A DNA stretch of 64,000 bases from Rhodobacter sp. 24-YEA-8 (GTDB lineage Bacteria > Pseudomonadota > Alphaproteobacteria > Rhodobacterales > Rhodobacteraceae), in the NCBI RefSeq assembly GCF_900105075.1, contig NZ_FNSK01000001.1, positions 2,369,001 through 2,433,000 of the forward strand. Reading direction: 5' to 3'. The notes under the pieces are model-generated. The model worked only from the letters and a program-made list of their open reading frames with translations, did no database searches and had not been told where the DNA came from. Shown here piece after piece: positions 36,526 to 45,690 of this stretch. The position numbers and the translations under genes were made by a program. How positions within the stretch are numbered: position 1 is the stretch's first letter; each line of letters begins with the position of its first letter.

Positions 36526-37128
36526 ATGGTCGTTCTGTCAAAAATCTACACGCGCACCGGTGATAAGGGCGAAACAGCCCTGTCGAATGGCGCGCGGGTG
36601 CCCAAACATGCAACCCGCGTCTCGGCCTATGGCACGGTAGATGAGACCAATGCGACCGTCGGTCTTGCCCGGCTGCATGCGACAGGCGAAGTGGCGCTGG
36701 CGCTGGCCCGGATCTCGAACGACCTCTTTGATCTTGGCGCCGATCTTGCGACGCCGGACAGGCATCTGGACGAGACCCTCTCTTATACGCCGCTGCGGAT
36801 GATTGCGGCCCAGGTGGACAGGCTGGAGCGCGAGATCGACGCGATGAACACCCGGCTGACGCCCTTACGCAGTTTCATCCTGCCCGGAGGATCGGCGCTC
36901 GCGGCCCAGTTGCATCTGTGCCGCACGGTCTGCCGCCGCGCTGAGCGGCTGGCAGTAGAGCTTGCCGGCGAAGAGGATGTGAACCCCGATGCAGTACGAT
37001 ATCTGAATCGTCTGTCGGACTGGTTTTTCGTCGCCGGCCGCATTGCCAATGATGATGGTCGGTCGGATGTGCTCTGGGTGCCTGGCCTGACACGTGGCGA
37101 TGCCGGGCCGGATGGCGCGGCGGGCTGA
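36526..37128 (+). CDS. Cob(I)yrinic acid a,c-diamide adenosyltransferase (PduO type)
   Basis: A 200-residue ATP:cob(I)alamin adenosyltransferase that makes adenosylcobalamin. The ATP site is at the N-terminus (KIYTRTGDKGETAL). The family signatures SAYGTVDETNATVGLAR, FILPGGSALAAQLHLCRTVCRRAER and VRYLNRLSDWFFVAGR follow. Full length. A hairpin with a T-run follows at 37171-37203. Confidence 0.95.
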   Translation: MVVLSKIYTRTGDKGETALSNGARVPKHATRVSAYGTVDETNATVGLARLHATGEVALALARISNDLFDLGADLATPDRHLDETLSYTPLRMIAAQVDRLEREIDAMNTRLTPLRSFILPGGSALAAQLHLCRTVCRRAERLAVELAGEEDVNPDAVRYLNRLSDWFFVAGRIANDDGRSDVLWVPGLTRGDAGPDGAAG

Positions 37129-37170
37129 TCGCCCCCTCCCCCCATCTGATCGAAAAGACGCATCAGTAAC

Positions 37171-37203
37171 GCGACGCAGTGCGTCCGGGACGTGTCGCTT
37201 TTT
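37171..37203 (+). terminator. Putative terminator after the adenosyltransferase gene
   Basis: An imperfect stem with ends GCGAC/GTCGC is followed by TTTTT. A TAGAAT hexamer follows at 37208-37213 and may be the -10 of the etfB promoter. Confidence 0.5.
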
Positions 37204-37291
37204 GCTGTAGAATCGTTTCCCCCTGCGATAACACTCCTGGCGGGAGCTTGTGAGGGGCGTGCGAACGCCCCCAGAAATGGAGATTTACCGC

Positions 37292-38053
37292 ATGAAGGTC
37301 CTCGTGCCTGTCAAACGGGTGATTGACTACAACGTGAAGGTCCGTGTGAAGGCGGATGGTTCGGGTGTCGATCTTGCCAATGTGAAGATGTCGATGAACC
37401 CCTTTGACGAGATCGCGGTGGAAGAAGCGATCCGCCTGAAGGAAAAGGGCATCGCAACCGAGGTCGTGGTCGTCTCGATCGGCGTCAAACAGGCGCAGGA
37501 GACCCTGCGCAACGCGCTGGCGATGGGCGCGGACCGGGCGATCCTGATCGAAGCCGCGTCTGACGTGCATACCGATATCGAGCCGCTCGCCGTGGCGAAA
37601 CTTCTGGCGGCCGTGGTGAAGGAAGAGGCCCCCGGCCTGGTCCTGGCCGGCAAGCAGGCGATTGACAACGACATGAACGCGACCGGCCAGATGCTGGCGG
37701 CGCTGCTTGGCCAGGCCCAGGCGACCTTTGCTTCGGAACTGGTGATCGAGGGCGACAAGGCCCGCGTCACCCGCGAGGTCGACGGTGGTCTCCAGGTCAT
37801 CGAGGTCAGCCTGCCGGCGGTCGTCACCGTCGATTTGCGCCTCAATGAGCCGCGTTACGCAAGCCTGCCGAACATCATGAAGGCCAAAGCGAAGCCGCTG
37901 GCGGTGAAGACTCCGGCTGACTATGGCGTCGATGTGACCCCGCGCCTGACGGTCGTGAAAACCACGGAACCGGCCGGCCGCAAGGCGGGTGTGCGCGTCG
38001 CCTCGGTCGATGAGCTGGTGGCGAAACTCAAAGATGAAGCGGGGATGATCTGA
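37292..38053 (+). CDS. etfB: Electron transfer flavoprotein beta subunit
   Basis: A 253-residue ETF beta chain. [20 protein letters not shown] is the classical start, with [16 protein letters not shown] and the AMP-binding loop region [23 protein letters not shown]. The heterodimer takes electrons from acyl-CoA and other dehydrogenases and passes them to ETF:ubiquinone oxidoreductase. Its stop overlaps the start of etfA by one base. I use the ATG at 37292; the open frame begins 42 bases earlier. Confidence 0.97.
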   Translation: MKVLVPVKRVIDYNVKVRVKADGSGVDLANVKMSMNPFDEIAVEEAIRLKEKGIATEVVVVSIGVKQAQETLRNALAMGADRAILIEAASDVHTDIEPLAVAKLLAAVVKEEAPGLVLAGKQAIDNDMNATGQMLAALLGQAQATFASELVIEGDKARVTREVDGGLQVIEVSLPAVVTVDLRLNEPRYASLPNIMKAKAKPLAVKTPADYGVDVTPRLTVVKTTEPAGRKAGVRVASVDELVAKLKDEAGMI

Positions 38054-38964
38054 TGGCTGTTCTCCTGATTGCAGATGTGAACGAAGGCCAGCTTGCCACC
38101 GATTCGGTTGCCAAAACGTTGACGGCCGTAAAATCTCTGGGCGAAGTGCATCTTCTGGTCGCAGGCCCGGCAGAGGCTGCGGCGGCTGCAGCAAAGCTCG
38201 AAGGCGTCAGCAAGGTTCTGAATGCCAGCGATAACAATGGCCTGGCCGAACCGATGGCCGATCTGGTGGTCAGCCTCGCGGGCGCGTACAGCCATATCGC
38301 CGGCGCCGCGACCGCCTATAACAAGAACGTTCTGCCGCGTGTTGCTGCGCTGCTCGACGTGATGGTGATCTCGGATGTGACCGCCGTTATCGATTCTGAA
38401 ACCTTTGAGCGGCCAATCTATGCCGGCAATGCGATTCAGACGGTGAAATCTTCGGACGCGAAAAAGGTCTTTTCGGTACGCACGGCGGCTTTTGCAGCGG
38501 CAGGCGAAGGTGGTTCGGCTGCGGTCGAGGCTGCGGCAGATGCGGCTGCAACCGGCCTGTCGAGCTTTGTCGAAAACCGGGTGGCGGCTTCGGATCGTCC
38601 TGAACTGACCTCGGCGAAAATCGTCGTGTCGGGCGGGCGCGGTGTCGGTTCGAAAGAAAGCTTCGCGGTGATCGAAAAGCTCGCGGACAAGCTGAACGCA
38701 GCCGTCGGCGCAAGCCGCGCGGCGGTCGACAGCGGCTACGCGCCAAATGACTGGCAGGTCGGCCAGACCGGCAAGGTCGTGGCGCCTGATCTTTATGTCG
38801 CGGTCGGCATCTCGGGCGCGATCCAGCATCTCGCCGGGATGAAGGACTCGAAGGTCATCGTCGCGATCAACAAGGACGAAGAAGCCCCGATCTTCCAGGT
38901 CGCGGATTACGGCCTTGTCGGAGACCTCTTCACCATCCTCCCCGAGCTCACAGAAAAGCTCTGA
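38053..38964 (+). CDS. etfA: Electron transfer flavoprotein alpha subunit
   Basis: A 303-residue ETF alpha chain with the FAD-binding C-terminal region: [64 protein letters not shown] and [23 protein letters not shown]. Coupled to etfB. A terminator follows at once, then 3-hydroxybutyryl-CoA dehydrogenase, a pairing in keeping with short-chain acyl-CoA oxidation. Confidence 0.97.
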   Translation: MAVLLIADVNEGQLATDSVAKTLTAVKSLGEVHLLVAGPAEAAAAAAKLEGVSKVLNASDNNGLAEPMADLVVSLAGAYSHIAGAATAYNKNVLPRVAALLDVMVISDVTAVIDSETFERPIYAGNAIQTVKSSDAKKVFSVRTAAFAAAGEGGSAAVEAAADAAATGLSSFVENRVAASDRPELTSAKIVVSGGRGVGSKESFAVIEKLADKLNAAVGASRAAVDSGYAPNDWQVGQTGKVVAPDLYVAVGISGAIQHLAGMKDSKVIVAINKDEEAPIFQVADYGLVGDLFTILPELTEKL

Positions 38965-38987
38965 TCTGCAAAACGCAGAAAAGGTAC

Positions 38988-39013
38988 AAAGGGCGCCCAT
39001 GGGCGCCCTTTTC
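38988..39013 (+). terminator. Rho-independent terminator after etfA
   Basis: The palindrome AAAGGGCGCC/GGCGCCCTTT with loop CATG is followed by TT, 24 bases after the etfA stop. Confidence 0.8.
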
Positions 39014-39102
39014 CATTGCAGAACCGGCCAGCGCCCGCAGCGGGGATTGCCCCCGCAAGCCCCCGCGCCTAATCTCACAGCCGCAACAGGAAGAGGCTCA
39101 TC

Positions 39103-39978
39103 ATGGATATCCGTTCGGTCGGCATCGTAGGCGCGGGGCAGATGGGCAACGGCATCGCGCATGTTTTCGCGCTTGCCGGATATGACGTGCTGCTGAACGA
39201 CGTGAATGAAGACTCGCTGCAAAAGGCTGTCGCCATCATCGACCGCAATCTGGAACGCCAGGTGTCGCGGGGGAAGGTCTCGGCCAAAGACAGGCAGGCC
39301 GCGATGGGCCGGATCAGGACCACCATGACCCTGGCCGATCTGGGCCCCTCGGATCTGGTGATCGAGGCCGCGACCGAACGTGAAACGGTGAAACAGGCCA
39401 TTTTCGACGCGCTGCTGCCCCATCTGAAACCCGAGACGATCCTGACCTCGAACACCTCTTCGATCTCGATCACACGGCTCGCCTCGCGCACCGACCGGCC
39501 CGAGAAATTCATGGGGTTCCACTTCATGAACCCCGTCCCCGTGATGCAGCTGGTCGAGCTGATCCGGGGTATCGCCACCGATCAGGCGACCTATAGCGCG
39601 CTGCATGCCGTGGTGGAAAAACTTGGAAAAACGGCAGCTTCTGCAGAAGATTTCCCTGCCTTCATCGTGAACCGCATCCTGATCCCGATGATCAATGAGG
39701 CGGTCTATACGCTTTATGAAGGCGTCGGAAATGTGCGCTCCATCGACGAGGCGCTCAAGCTTGGCGCCAATCACCCGATGGGACCGCTGGAGCTTGCGGA
39801 TTTCATCGGGCTCGACACCTGCCTTGCGATCATGAACGTGCTTTATGACGGCCTGGCCGATACCAAATACCGGCCCTGCCCGCTTTTGACGAAATATGTC
39901 GAGGCCGGCTGGCTGGGCCGCAAATCGCAGCGCGGCTTTTACGATTACCGCGGTGAGGTGCCGGTTCCGACCCGCTGA
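39103..39978 (+). CDS. 3-hydroxybutyryl-CoA dehydrogenase
   Basis: A 291-residue NAD(P)-dependent 3-hydroxyacyl-CoA dehydrogenase that interconverts acetoacetyl-CoA and 3-hydroxybutyryl-CoA. The Rossmann motif [20 protein letters not shown] is at the N-terminus. The catalytic region has [13 protein letters not shown] and [17 protein letters not shown] with the His of HFMNP. The C-terminal helical domain has [20 protein letters not shown] and [10 protein letters not shown]. Size matches the bacterial single-domain enzyme. It probably acts with etfAB upstream in short-chain acyl-CoA or butanoate/PHB metabolism. Confidence 0.95.
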   Translation: MDIRSVGIVGAGQMGNGIAHVFALAGYDVLLNDVNEDSLQKAVAIIDRNLERQVSRGKVSAKDRQAAMGRIRTTMTLADLGPSDLVIEAATERETVKQAIFDALLPHLKPETILTSNTSSISITRLASRTDRPEKFMGFHFMNPVPVMQLVELIRGIATDQATYSALHAVVEKLGKTAASAEDFPAFIVNRILIPMINEAVYTLYEGVGNVRSIDEALKLGANHPMGPLELADFIGLDTCLAIMNVLYDGLADTKYRPCPLLTKYVEAGWLGRKSQRGFYDYRGEVPVPTR

Positions 39979-39997
39979 TCCCGGGTCCGGCCTAGGC

Positions 39998-41455
39998 TTA
40001 CCGCGCCAGATAGGCACTAAGAACCGCCCGCGTGCCTTCAGCCCAAAGGCGCGTCAGATGGCGTGCAAAAGCCGCGCGAAAACGCGCGTCCTCACCGATC
40101 TCACCATAGATCGCTTTTTGTGCCAGCCACAGGTCGGGCTGATCCCTTGCCTGCTGCGCCAGTGCCGTCAGCCGATCCCAGTCCGGATCATTCGCCGCAA
40201 TCACGGCGCCGCTGTCAGTCACCCCGGCGCAATAGCGACACCAGAGCGCCGAGACCAGCGCCAGCCCCTCCACCGACCCGCCCGCCGCCAGCGCGTCGCG
40301 CAGCGAGGGAATGATGAATTTCGGCTGCCGGTTCGACCCGTCAAGGCAGAGCCGCCGCGTGGTATCTGCCACTTCGGGGTTGGAAAACCGCTGCCGGATC
40401 ACCTCGTAATACCCGGCAATCACCGTCTCCGGGACCGGTGGTACATAGGGCACCACCTCCTCCGTCTCGACCCGGTCAAGGAAGCCCGCGATCAGCGGAT
40501 CGGCCATCGCCTCATGGACAAATTCGAGATCCATCAGTCCGGCCGGATAGGCGATGATCGCATGGCCACCGTTAAGGATACGGATCTTCATCATCTCATA
40601 GGCATGGACCTCGCGGCTGAAGGTCACGCCGACGCGCTCCAGCGGCGGGCGCCCGGCGGGGAAATGATCCTCGATCACCCATTGACGGAAGGGCTCGCAG
40701 GTCACCGGCACCGGATCGTCGAGGCCGAACGCCGCCGCCATCGCGCGTTCGCGCGGGCCGGTCGCGGGGGTGATGCGGTCAACCATAGCATTCGGGAAGG
40801 CGACCGTGGCGTCGATCCAGGCGCTCAGATCCGGGTCAGACAGGTGGGCAAGGCCCACGACCGCATTGCGGGTAACATCGCCATTTCCGGGCAGGTTGTC
40901 GCAGCACATCACGGTGAAGGGCGCGATCCCGCCAGCGCGGCGCGCCTTCAGCGCGGCCACAATCGCGCCGAAGGCCGTACCCGGCGCGCCGGGATTGGCC
41001 GCATCGGCAACAATAGCCGGCGCAGCCGGATCAAAAGCGCCCGAAGCCGGGTCGATGAAATAGCCGCCCTCGGTCACTGTGAGCGAGACGATGCGGATCT
41101 CTGGCCGCGACATTGCCGCGATCAGGCTGGCATTGCCGGGCTCGACCGGCAGGAAATCAATCATCGCGCCGATGCGGCGACAGCTGCGGCCCTGCGGATC
41201 CAGCTCGATCACGGTCGAAAGGCAATTCTGGGCCAGCAGGGCATCGCGCATCGCCGCATCCGCAGGGCGCACACCGGCGCCGATTATGGCCCAGTCATGC
41301 GCCAGGCCGAGCCGGAACAGGTCATCAAGATAGACCGCCATATGGGCACGGTGGAAATTCCCCAGCCCTATATGAACGATGCCGGGGGTCAGCGCCTTAC
41401 GGTCATAGCCGGGCATTTGCACCGACAGATCAGGCACCGTTTCTGAACCCCGCAT
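39998..41455 (-). CDS. mtlK: Mannitol 2-dehydrogenase family polyol dehydrogenase
   Basis: A 485-residue long-chain polyol dehydrogenase that oxidises a polyol such as mannitol or arabitol to the 2-ketose with NAD. Landmarks are GIVHIGLGNFHRAHMAVYLDD at the cofactor site, SLTVTEGGYF, TVMCCDNLPGNGDVTR and the catalytic lysine segment MMKIRILNGGHAIIAYPAGL (K-x4-N-x2-H). Its ATG overlaps the smoK stop by one base. This is the order seen at the end of the Rhodobacter sphaeroides smo operon, except that the sorbitol dehydrogenase gene smoS, expected between smoK and mtlK, is missing. Confidence 0.9.
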   Translation of the reverse strand: MRGSETVPDLSVQMPGYDRKALTPGIVHIGLGNFHRAHMAVYLDDLFRLGLAHDWAIIGAGVRPADAAMRDALLAQNCLSTVIELDPQGRSCRRIGAMIDFLPVEPGNASLIAAMSRPEIRIVSLTVTEGGYFIDPASGAFDPAAPAIVADAANPGAPGTAFGAIVAALKARRAGGIAPFTVMCCDNLPGNGDVTRNAVVGLAHLSDPDLSAWIDATVAFPNAMVDRITPATGPRERAMAAAFGLDDPVPVTCEPFRQWVIEDHFPAGRPPLERVGVTFSREVHAYEMMKIRILNGGHAIIAYPAGLMDLEFVHEAMADPLIAGFLDRVETEEVVPYVPPVPETVIAGYYEVIRQRFSNPEVADTTRRLCLDGSNRQPKFIIPSLRDALAAGGSVEGLALVSALWCRYCAGVTDSGAVIAANDPDWDRLTALAQQARDQPDLWLAQKAIYGEIGEDARFRAAFARHLTRLWAEGTRAVLSAYLAR

Positions 41456-42450
41456 CACAGCGCCCTTCCCTCATGGTCGAAGCGGTAAAGCTTGCCCTCC
41501 TGCGGGTGGAGGCTGACGCGGTCGCCGTGATGCAGGGCCATCTCGCCGGAGACACGGACGGTCAGCTCGCCCGCCTCGGCGGTCTGAACCTTGAGAAAGG
41601 TGTCCGAGCCGAGATGTTCTGCAAGGCCCACCACGCCGGTCCAGCGCCCGTCCTGCGTCACCGCGATATGTTCCGGGCGGATCCCCAGCGTCGTGCAGCC
41701 CTCATGCGCGGCTTCGGCCCCGGTGATGAAATTCATCTTCGGGCTGCCGATAAAGCCCGCGACAAAGAGGTTCTTCGGCTGGCGATACAGCTCAAGCGGC
41801 GATCCGACCTGTTCGATCCGCCCCGCATTCAGCACCACGATCTTGTCGGCCATGGTCATCGCCTCGACCTGATCATGGGTCACATAGATCATCGTGGTCT
41901 TAAGCGACTGGTGCAGCTCGGAAATCTCTTGCCGCATGGTCACGCGCAGGGCCGCATCAAGGTTGGACAGCGGCTCGTCGAACAAAAACGCCGCCGGTTC
42001 GCGCACGATGGCCCGGCCAATGGCGACGCGCTGGCGCTGACCCCCCGAAAGCTGGCCCGGACGGCGGTCGAGATAGTTCGTCAGGTTCAGCACCTTCGCG
42101 GCCTGTTCGACCTTTGCGTTCTGCTGATCGGGGCTGAGACCCGCCATTTTCAGCGGGAATGCGATGTTCTTGCGAACCGTCATATGCGGATAAAGCGCAT
42201 AGGACTGGAACACCATCGCGAGCCCCCGGCTTCCCGGCGCGGTGTCGGTCGCGTCCTTGCCATCGATCACGACCTGGCCCGAGGAAATATCCTCAAGCCC
42301 CGCGATCAGCCTGAGCAGGGTCGATTTGCCGCAACCCGACGGCCCCACGAAAACAACGAATTCGCCGTCATTGATGGTCAGGTCAAGCGGCGGAATGACA
42401 TTCACTTCGCCAAAGCTTTTCGTGACTGCGGAAAGGGTAATCTGTCCCAT
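41455..42450 (-). CDS. smoK: Polyol ABC transporter ATP-binding protein
   Basis: A 331-residue CUT1-type ATPase (MalK/UgpC family). Walker [13 protein letters not shown]-loop [10 protein letters not shown], signature [14 protein letters not shown], Walker [12 protein letters not shown] and H-loop YVTHDQVEA are followed by the TOBE domain ([46 protein letters not shown]). In Rhodobacter sphaeroides the homologue energises sorbitol/mannitol uptake. Eight bases from smoG. Confidence 0.92.
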   Translation of the reverse strand: MGQITLSAVTKSFGEVNVIPPLDLTINDGEFVVFVGPSGCGKSTLLRLIAGLEDISSGQVVIDGKDATDTAPGSRGLAMVFQSYALYPHMTVRKNIAFPLKMAGLSPDQQNAKVEQAAKVLNLTNYLDRRPGQLSGGQRQRVAIGRAIVREPAAFLFDEPLSNLDAALRVTMRQEISELHQSLKTTMIYVTHDQVEAMTMADKIVVLNAGRIEQVGSPLELYRQPKNLFVAGFIGSPKMNFITGAEAAHEGCTTLGIRPEHIAVTQDGRWTGVVGLAEHLGSDTFLKVQTAEAGELTVRVSGEMALHHGDRVSLHPQEGKLYRFDHEGRAL

Positions 42451-42458
42451 TCTTTACC

Positions 42459-43289
42459 TCACTTCACCGCGCCAAAGGTCAGGCCGCGGACGAGTTGTTT
42501 CTGGCTGAACCAGCCAAGGATCAGGATCGGCGCGATCGCCATGGTCGAGGCCGCCGAGAGTTTCGCGTAGAAAAGGCCCTCGGGGCTGGAATAGCTGGCG
42601 ATGAACTGCGTCAGGGGGGCCGCGTTCCTGGTGGTCAGCTGCAATGTCCAGAAGGCCTCATTCCAGGCCAGGATGATGTTCAGAAGCATGGTCGAGGCGA
42701 TCCCCGGCACCGCCATAGGGGTCAGGACATAGAGGATCTCGCGGCTCAGACTGGCGCCGTCCATCCGCGCGGCTTCGAGGATCTCGCCCGGGATCTCGCG
42801 GAAATAGGTGTAGAGCATCCAGATCACGATCGGCAGGTTGATCAGGGTCAGCACGCCAACCAGGCCGATGCGGCTGTCCAGCAGGCCGAAATCGCGGAAC
42901 AACAGGTAAAGCGGCACCAGCACGCCGACCGCCGGCATCATCTTGGTAGAAAGCATCCACATCAGCAGGTCTTTGGTGCGTTTGCCGGGGACAAAGGCCA
43001 TCGACCAGGCCGCCGGGATCGCGATGACCAGCGCCAGCACGGTCGATCCGAGCGAGATGATCACCGAATTCATGAAATGCAGGAAGTAGTTCGAGCGTTC
43101 CTGGACGACATGATAGCTCTCCATCGTCCAGGGCGCGGTCAGGACCTCAAGCGGCGCTTTGATAGCGTCGCCCTCGGTCCGGAAGGACAGGATGAAGATC
43201 CACAGGATCGGGAAGAAGATCAGGAAACCGATCGTCCAGGCCGCGATGGTGACGGCCCATGTCCGGGCGGGGCTTGTGCTGCGCGCCAT
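42459..43289 (-). CDS. smoG: Polyol ABC transporter permease SmoG-type
   Basis: A 276-residue CUT1 permease (MalG type) with six predicted membrane helices and the ATPase-contact loop LEAARMDGASLSREILYVLTPMAVPGI (EAA-x3-G pattern). It follows smoF by three bases. Confidence 0.92.
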   Translation of the reverse strand: MARSTSPARTWAVTIAAWTIGFLIFFPILWIFILSFRTEGDAIKAPLEVLTAPWTMESYHVVQERSNYFLHFMNSVIISLGSTVLALVIAIPAAWSMAFVPGKRTKDLLMWMLSTKMMPAVGVLVPLYLLFRDFGLLDSRIGLVGVLTLINLPIVIWMLYTYFREIPGEILEAARMDGASLSREILYVLTPMAVPGIASTMLLNIILAWNEAFWTLQLTTRNAAPLTQFIASYSSPEGLFYAKLSAASTMAIAPILILGWFSQKQLVRGLTFGAVK

Positions 43290-43292
43290 GGC

Positions 43293-44165
43293 TCAGACCT
43301 CCAGATTCTTGCCGATCATCCGCATCAGGAAGACCGCAACGATATTGGCGAGGATGACCGCGATGATGCCTCCGGCCGCACCGCCGCCGACGTCAAAGGA
43401 CAAAAGTGATTGCGAATAGACGAGGAAAGGCAGGTTCGTCGACGCCGTGCCCGGCCCGCCATTGGTGGTGACGAGGATCTCGGCAAAGACGGAAAGCAGG
43501 AAAATCGTCTGGATCAGGATCACGACCGTGATGGGCCGCGTCAGATGCGGCAGGGTCAGGTGCCAGAAGCGGCTGCGCCAGCCGGCGCCATCCATCTCGG
43601 CGGCCTCCATCTGCTCGCGGTCAAGGCTTTGCAACGCGGTCAGAAGGATCAGCGTCGCAAAAGGCAGCCAGGACCAGGCGACGATCAGAATGATCGAGGC
43701 CAGCGGCGCATGGCTCAGGAAATCAAAGGGTTGCAGCCCCACGGCTTTGAAGAGATGCGCAAACATCCCGTTCACGGGGTTCATGAACATGTTCTTCCAG
43801 ACCAGCGCGGCCACGGTCGGCATGACAAAGAAGGGCGCAATCACCATGACCCGCACCACGCCCTGGCCCCTGAATGGCTGATCCAGCAACAGGGCAAGTG
43901 CGATGCCTCCGACCACCGTGATCGCCAGCACGCCCAGCACGAGAAGCAGCGTATTGGTCAGGGCTGGCCAGAAGGCGGGCTGGGTGATGAAATAGTAATA
44001 ATTGTCGAACCCGGTCCAGCTCTCCATCCCCGGCATCAGGAGGTTGTAGCGCAGGAATGAGAAGTAAAGCGTCATGCCCAACGGCACGATCATCCACAAA
44101 AACAACAGGATAACCGCCGGAGAGACCATAAGACGCGCAGCCGTCCTGGACTGTTCGGTCGCCAT
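43293..44165 (-). CDS. smoF: Polyol ABC transporter permease SmoF-type
   Basis: A 290-residue CUT1 permease (MalF type) with about six helices and the EAA loop EQMEAAEMDGAGWRSRFWHLTLPHL. It starts 81 bases after the smoE stop, in a gap with a strong hairpin. Confidence 0.92.
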   Translation of the reverse strand: MATEQSRTAARLMVSPAVILLFLWMIVPLGMTLYFSFLRYNLLMPGMESWTGFDNYYYFITQPAFWPALTNTLLLVLGVLAITVVGGIALALLLDQPFRGQGVVRVMVIAPFFVMPTVAALVWKNMFMNPVNGMFAHLFKAVGLQPFDFLSHAPLASIILIVAWSWLPFATLILLTALQSLDREQMEAAEMDGAGWRSRFWHLTLPHLTRPITVVILIQTIFLLSVFAEILVTTNGGPGTASTNLPFLVYSQSLLSFDVGGGAAGGIIAVILANIVAVFLMRMIGKNLEV

Positions 44166-44195
44166 GATGTGGTCCTGAAATACGGGGAAGAAGGT

Positions 44196-44226
44196 GGCGG
44201 GGCTGCGTAAAGAAGGCAGCCCCGCC
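44196..44226 (-). other. Hairpin between smoE and smoF
   Basis: An 11-bp perfect stem GGCGGGGCTGC/GCAGCCCCGCC with a 9-base loop, 20 bases after the smoE stop. Such elements after receptor genes protect the mRNA 3' end or cut read-through so that the receptor is made in excess over the permeases. Confidence 0.6.
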
Positions 44227-44246
44227 GGGAGGAACCTTTTAACCGA

Positions 44247-45560
44247 TCACTTGATATAGCCCGCCCGGGTCATCTCGGTCGTGGTAAAGGCCTGCGCCTT
44301 GGCCAGCGCGCCCTCGGCGGTATCAGACCCCGCAAGAGCCGCCGAGAACATCTGCCCGACCGCCGTGCCAAGCCCCTGGAATTCCGGGATCGCCACGAAT
44401 TGCACCCCGACATAGGGCACCGGATCCACCGCCGGATTGTTCGGATCGGCCGCATTGATCGATTCAAGCGTCATCTTCGCAAAGGGCAGTTTCTGATATT
44501 CCGGATTGTCGTAAAGCGACTGGCGGGTGCCCGGGGGGACATTGGCCCAGCCCTCTTTTTCCGCCACCAGCGCGAGATAGTCCTTGCTGGTTGCCCAGGC
44601 GACGAAGGTCCTGGCGGCCTCTTCCTTCTGCGTGCCCGCAGGGATTGCAAGGTTCCAGGCCCAGAGCCAGTTGCCACGCTTGCCCAGCCCGTTATCGGGC
44701 GCCAACGCGAAGCCGGCCTTATCGGCCACGGTCGATTCCGCCGGATTGGTCACGAAACTCGCCGCCACGGTCGCGTCGATCCACATGCCGCATTTGCCCT
44801 GCTGGAACAGCGAGAGGTTTTCGTTGAACCCATTATTCGCCGCCCCCGGAGGGCCATAATTGCCCATCAGATCAAGGTAGAAATCCAGCGTATCCTTCCA
44901 GGGCTTCTGGTCGAATTGCGGCTTCCAGTCCATGTCGAACCACTTCGCACCGAAGCTGTTCCCCATGGCCGAGAGGAAGGCCATATTCTCGCCCCAGCCC
45001 GCCTTGCCACGCAGGCAGATGCCGTAGACCTCATTCGATTTGTCGGTCATCGCGGCGGCGGCTTCTTTGATAAAGGCCCAGCTCGGCGCGTCCGGCATGG
45101 TCAGCCCGGCCTTTTCCATCAGGTCGGTGCGATACATCACCATCGAGCTTTCGCCATAGAATGGCGCAGCGATGAGATTGCCGTCGACGGTCAACCCGCC
45201 CCGGATCGCCGGCAGCAGGTCATCCACATCATAATCGGCGGGCAGATCATTCAGCGGCACCAGCCAGCCCTGCTTGCCCCAGATCGGGGCCTCATAGGTG
45301 CCGATGGTCATGACGTCGAACTGGCCGCCTTTGGTCGCCACATCTGTGGTGACGCGCTGGCGCAGGACGTTCTCCTCAAGCGTCACCCAATCGACCCTGA
45401 TGTCGGGATGTTTCGCGTAGAACCCATCCATCAGCCCCTGCATCCGGATCATGTCACCATTGTTCACAGTGGCGACGGTGATGGTGGTTTCGGCCATCGC
45501 CGCCCCGGAAAGGGCGAGAGCAACCGTCGCGCCAAACATGGCGCGGTGCGACAATTTCAT
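44247..45560 (-). CDS. smoE: Polyol ABC transporter substrate-binding protein
   Basis: A 437-residue periplasmic receptor of the CUT1/family 1 type. A signal peptide (SHRAMFGATVALALSGAAMA-E) is followed by TTITVATVNNGDMIRMQGL, then DVMTIGTYEAPIWGKQGWLVPL, typical of sorbitol/mannitol receptors. The C-terminus is complete. It is the first gene of the smoEFGK-mtlK operon, downstream of a candidate SorC-type operator. Confidence 0.93.
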   Translation of the reverse strand: MKLSHRAMFGATVALALSGAAMAETTITVATVNNGDMIRMQGLMDGFYAKHPDIRVDWVTLEENVLRQRVTTDVATKGGQFDVMTIGTYEAPIWGKQGWLVPLNDLPADYDVDDLLPAIRGGLTVDGNLIAAPFYGESSMVMYRTDLMEKAGLTMPDAPSWAFIKEAAAAMTDKSNEVYGICLRGKAGWGENMAFLSAMGNSFGAKWFDMDWKPQFDQKPWKDTLDFYLDLMGNYGPPGAANNGFNENLSLFQQGKCGMWIDATVAASFVTNPAESTVADKAGFALAPDNGLGKRGNWLWAWNLAIPAGTQKEEAARTFVAWATSKDYLALVAEKEGWANVPPGTRQSLYDNPEYQKLPFAKMTLESINAADPNNPAVDPVPYVGVQFVAIPEFQGLGTAVGQMFSAALAGSDTAEGALAKAQAFTTTEMTRAGYIK

Positions 45561-45596
45561 TGGTAATCCTCCCTGGCTGCGTCTGAAGCGCCTTAA

Positions 45597-45631
45597 ATGA
45601 GCAATTCATCGCATTGTGATCAATTGCTCAT
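45597..45631 (-). promoter_or_regulatory. Inverted-repeat operator in front of smoE
   Basis: ATGAGCAATT (45597-45606) and AATTGCTCAT (45622-45631) form a perfect 10-bp inverted repeat with a 15-base spacer. Centres are about 25 bases apart, which suits a multimeric SorC-family regulator. TTGATC (45623-45618 minus) may be the -35 with TCATTT as the -10. The SorC-type gene ends 60 bases upstream. Confidence 0.65.
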
Positions 45632-45690
45632 ATTCAGGGGTGTTTCGTCAATCCCTTTCCTCCGCCGCAGCTGCGAGGGTGACAGGCGGC

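Noticed and set aside
37921..40017. A 698-codon minus-strand frame opposite etfA and 3-hydroxybutyryl-CoA dehydrogenase
   Set aside because: It is antisense to well-identified genes and translates to a Arg/His-rich sequence with no family features.
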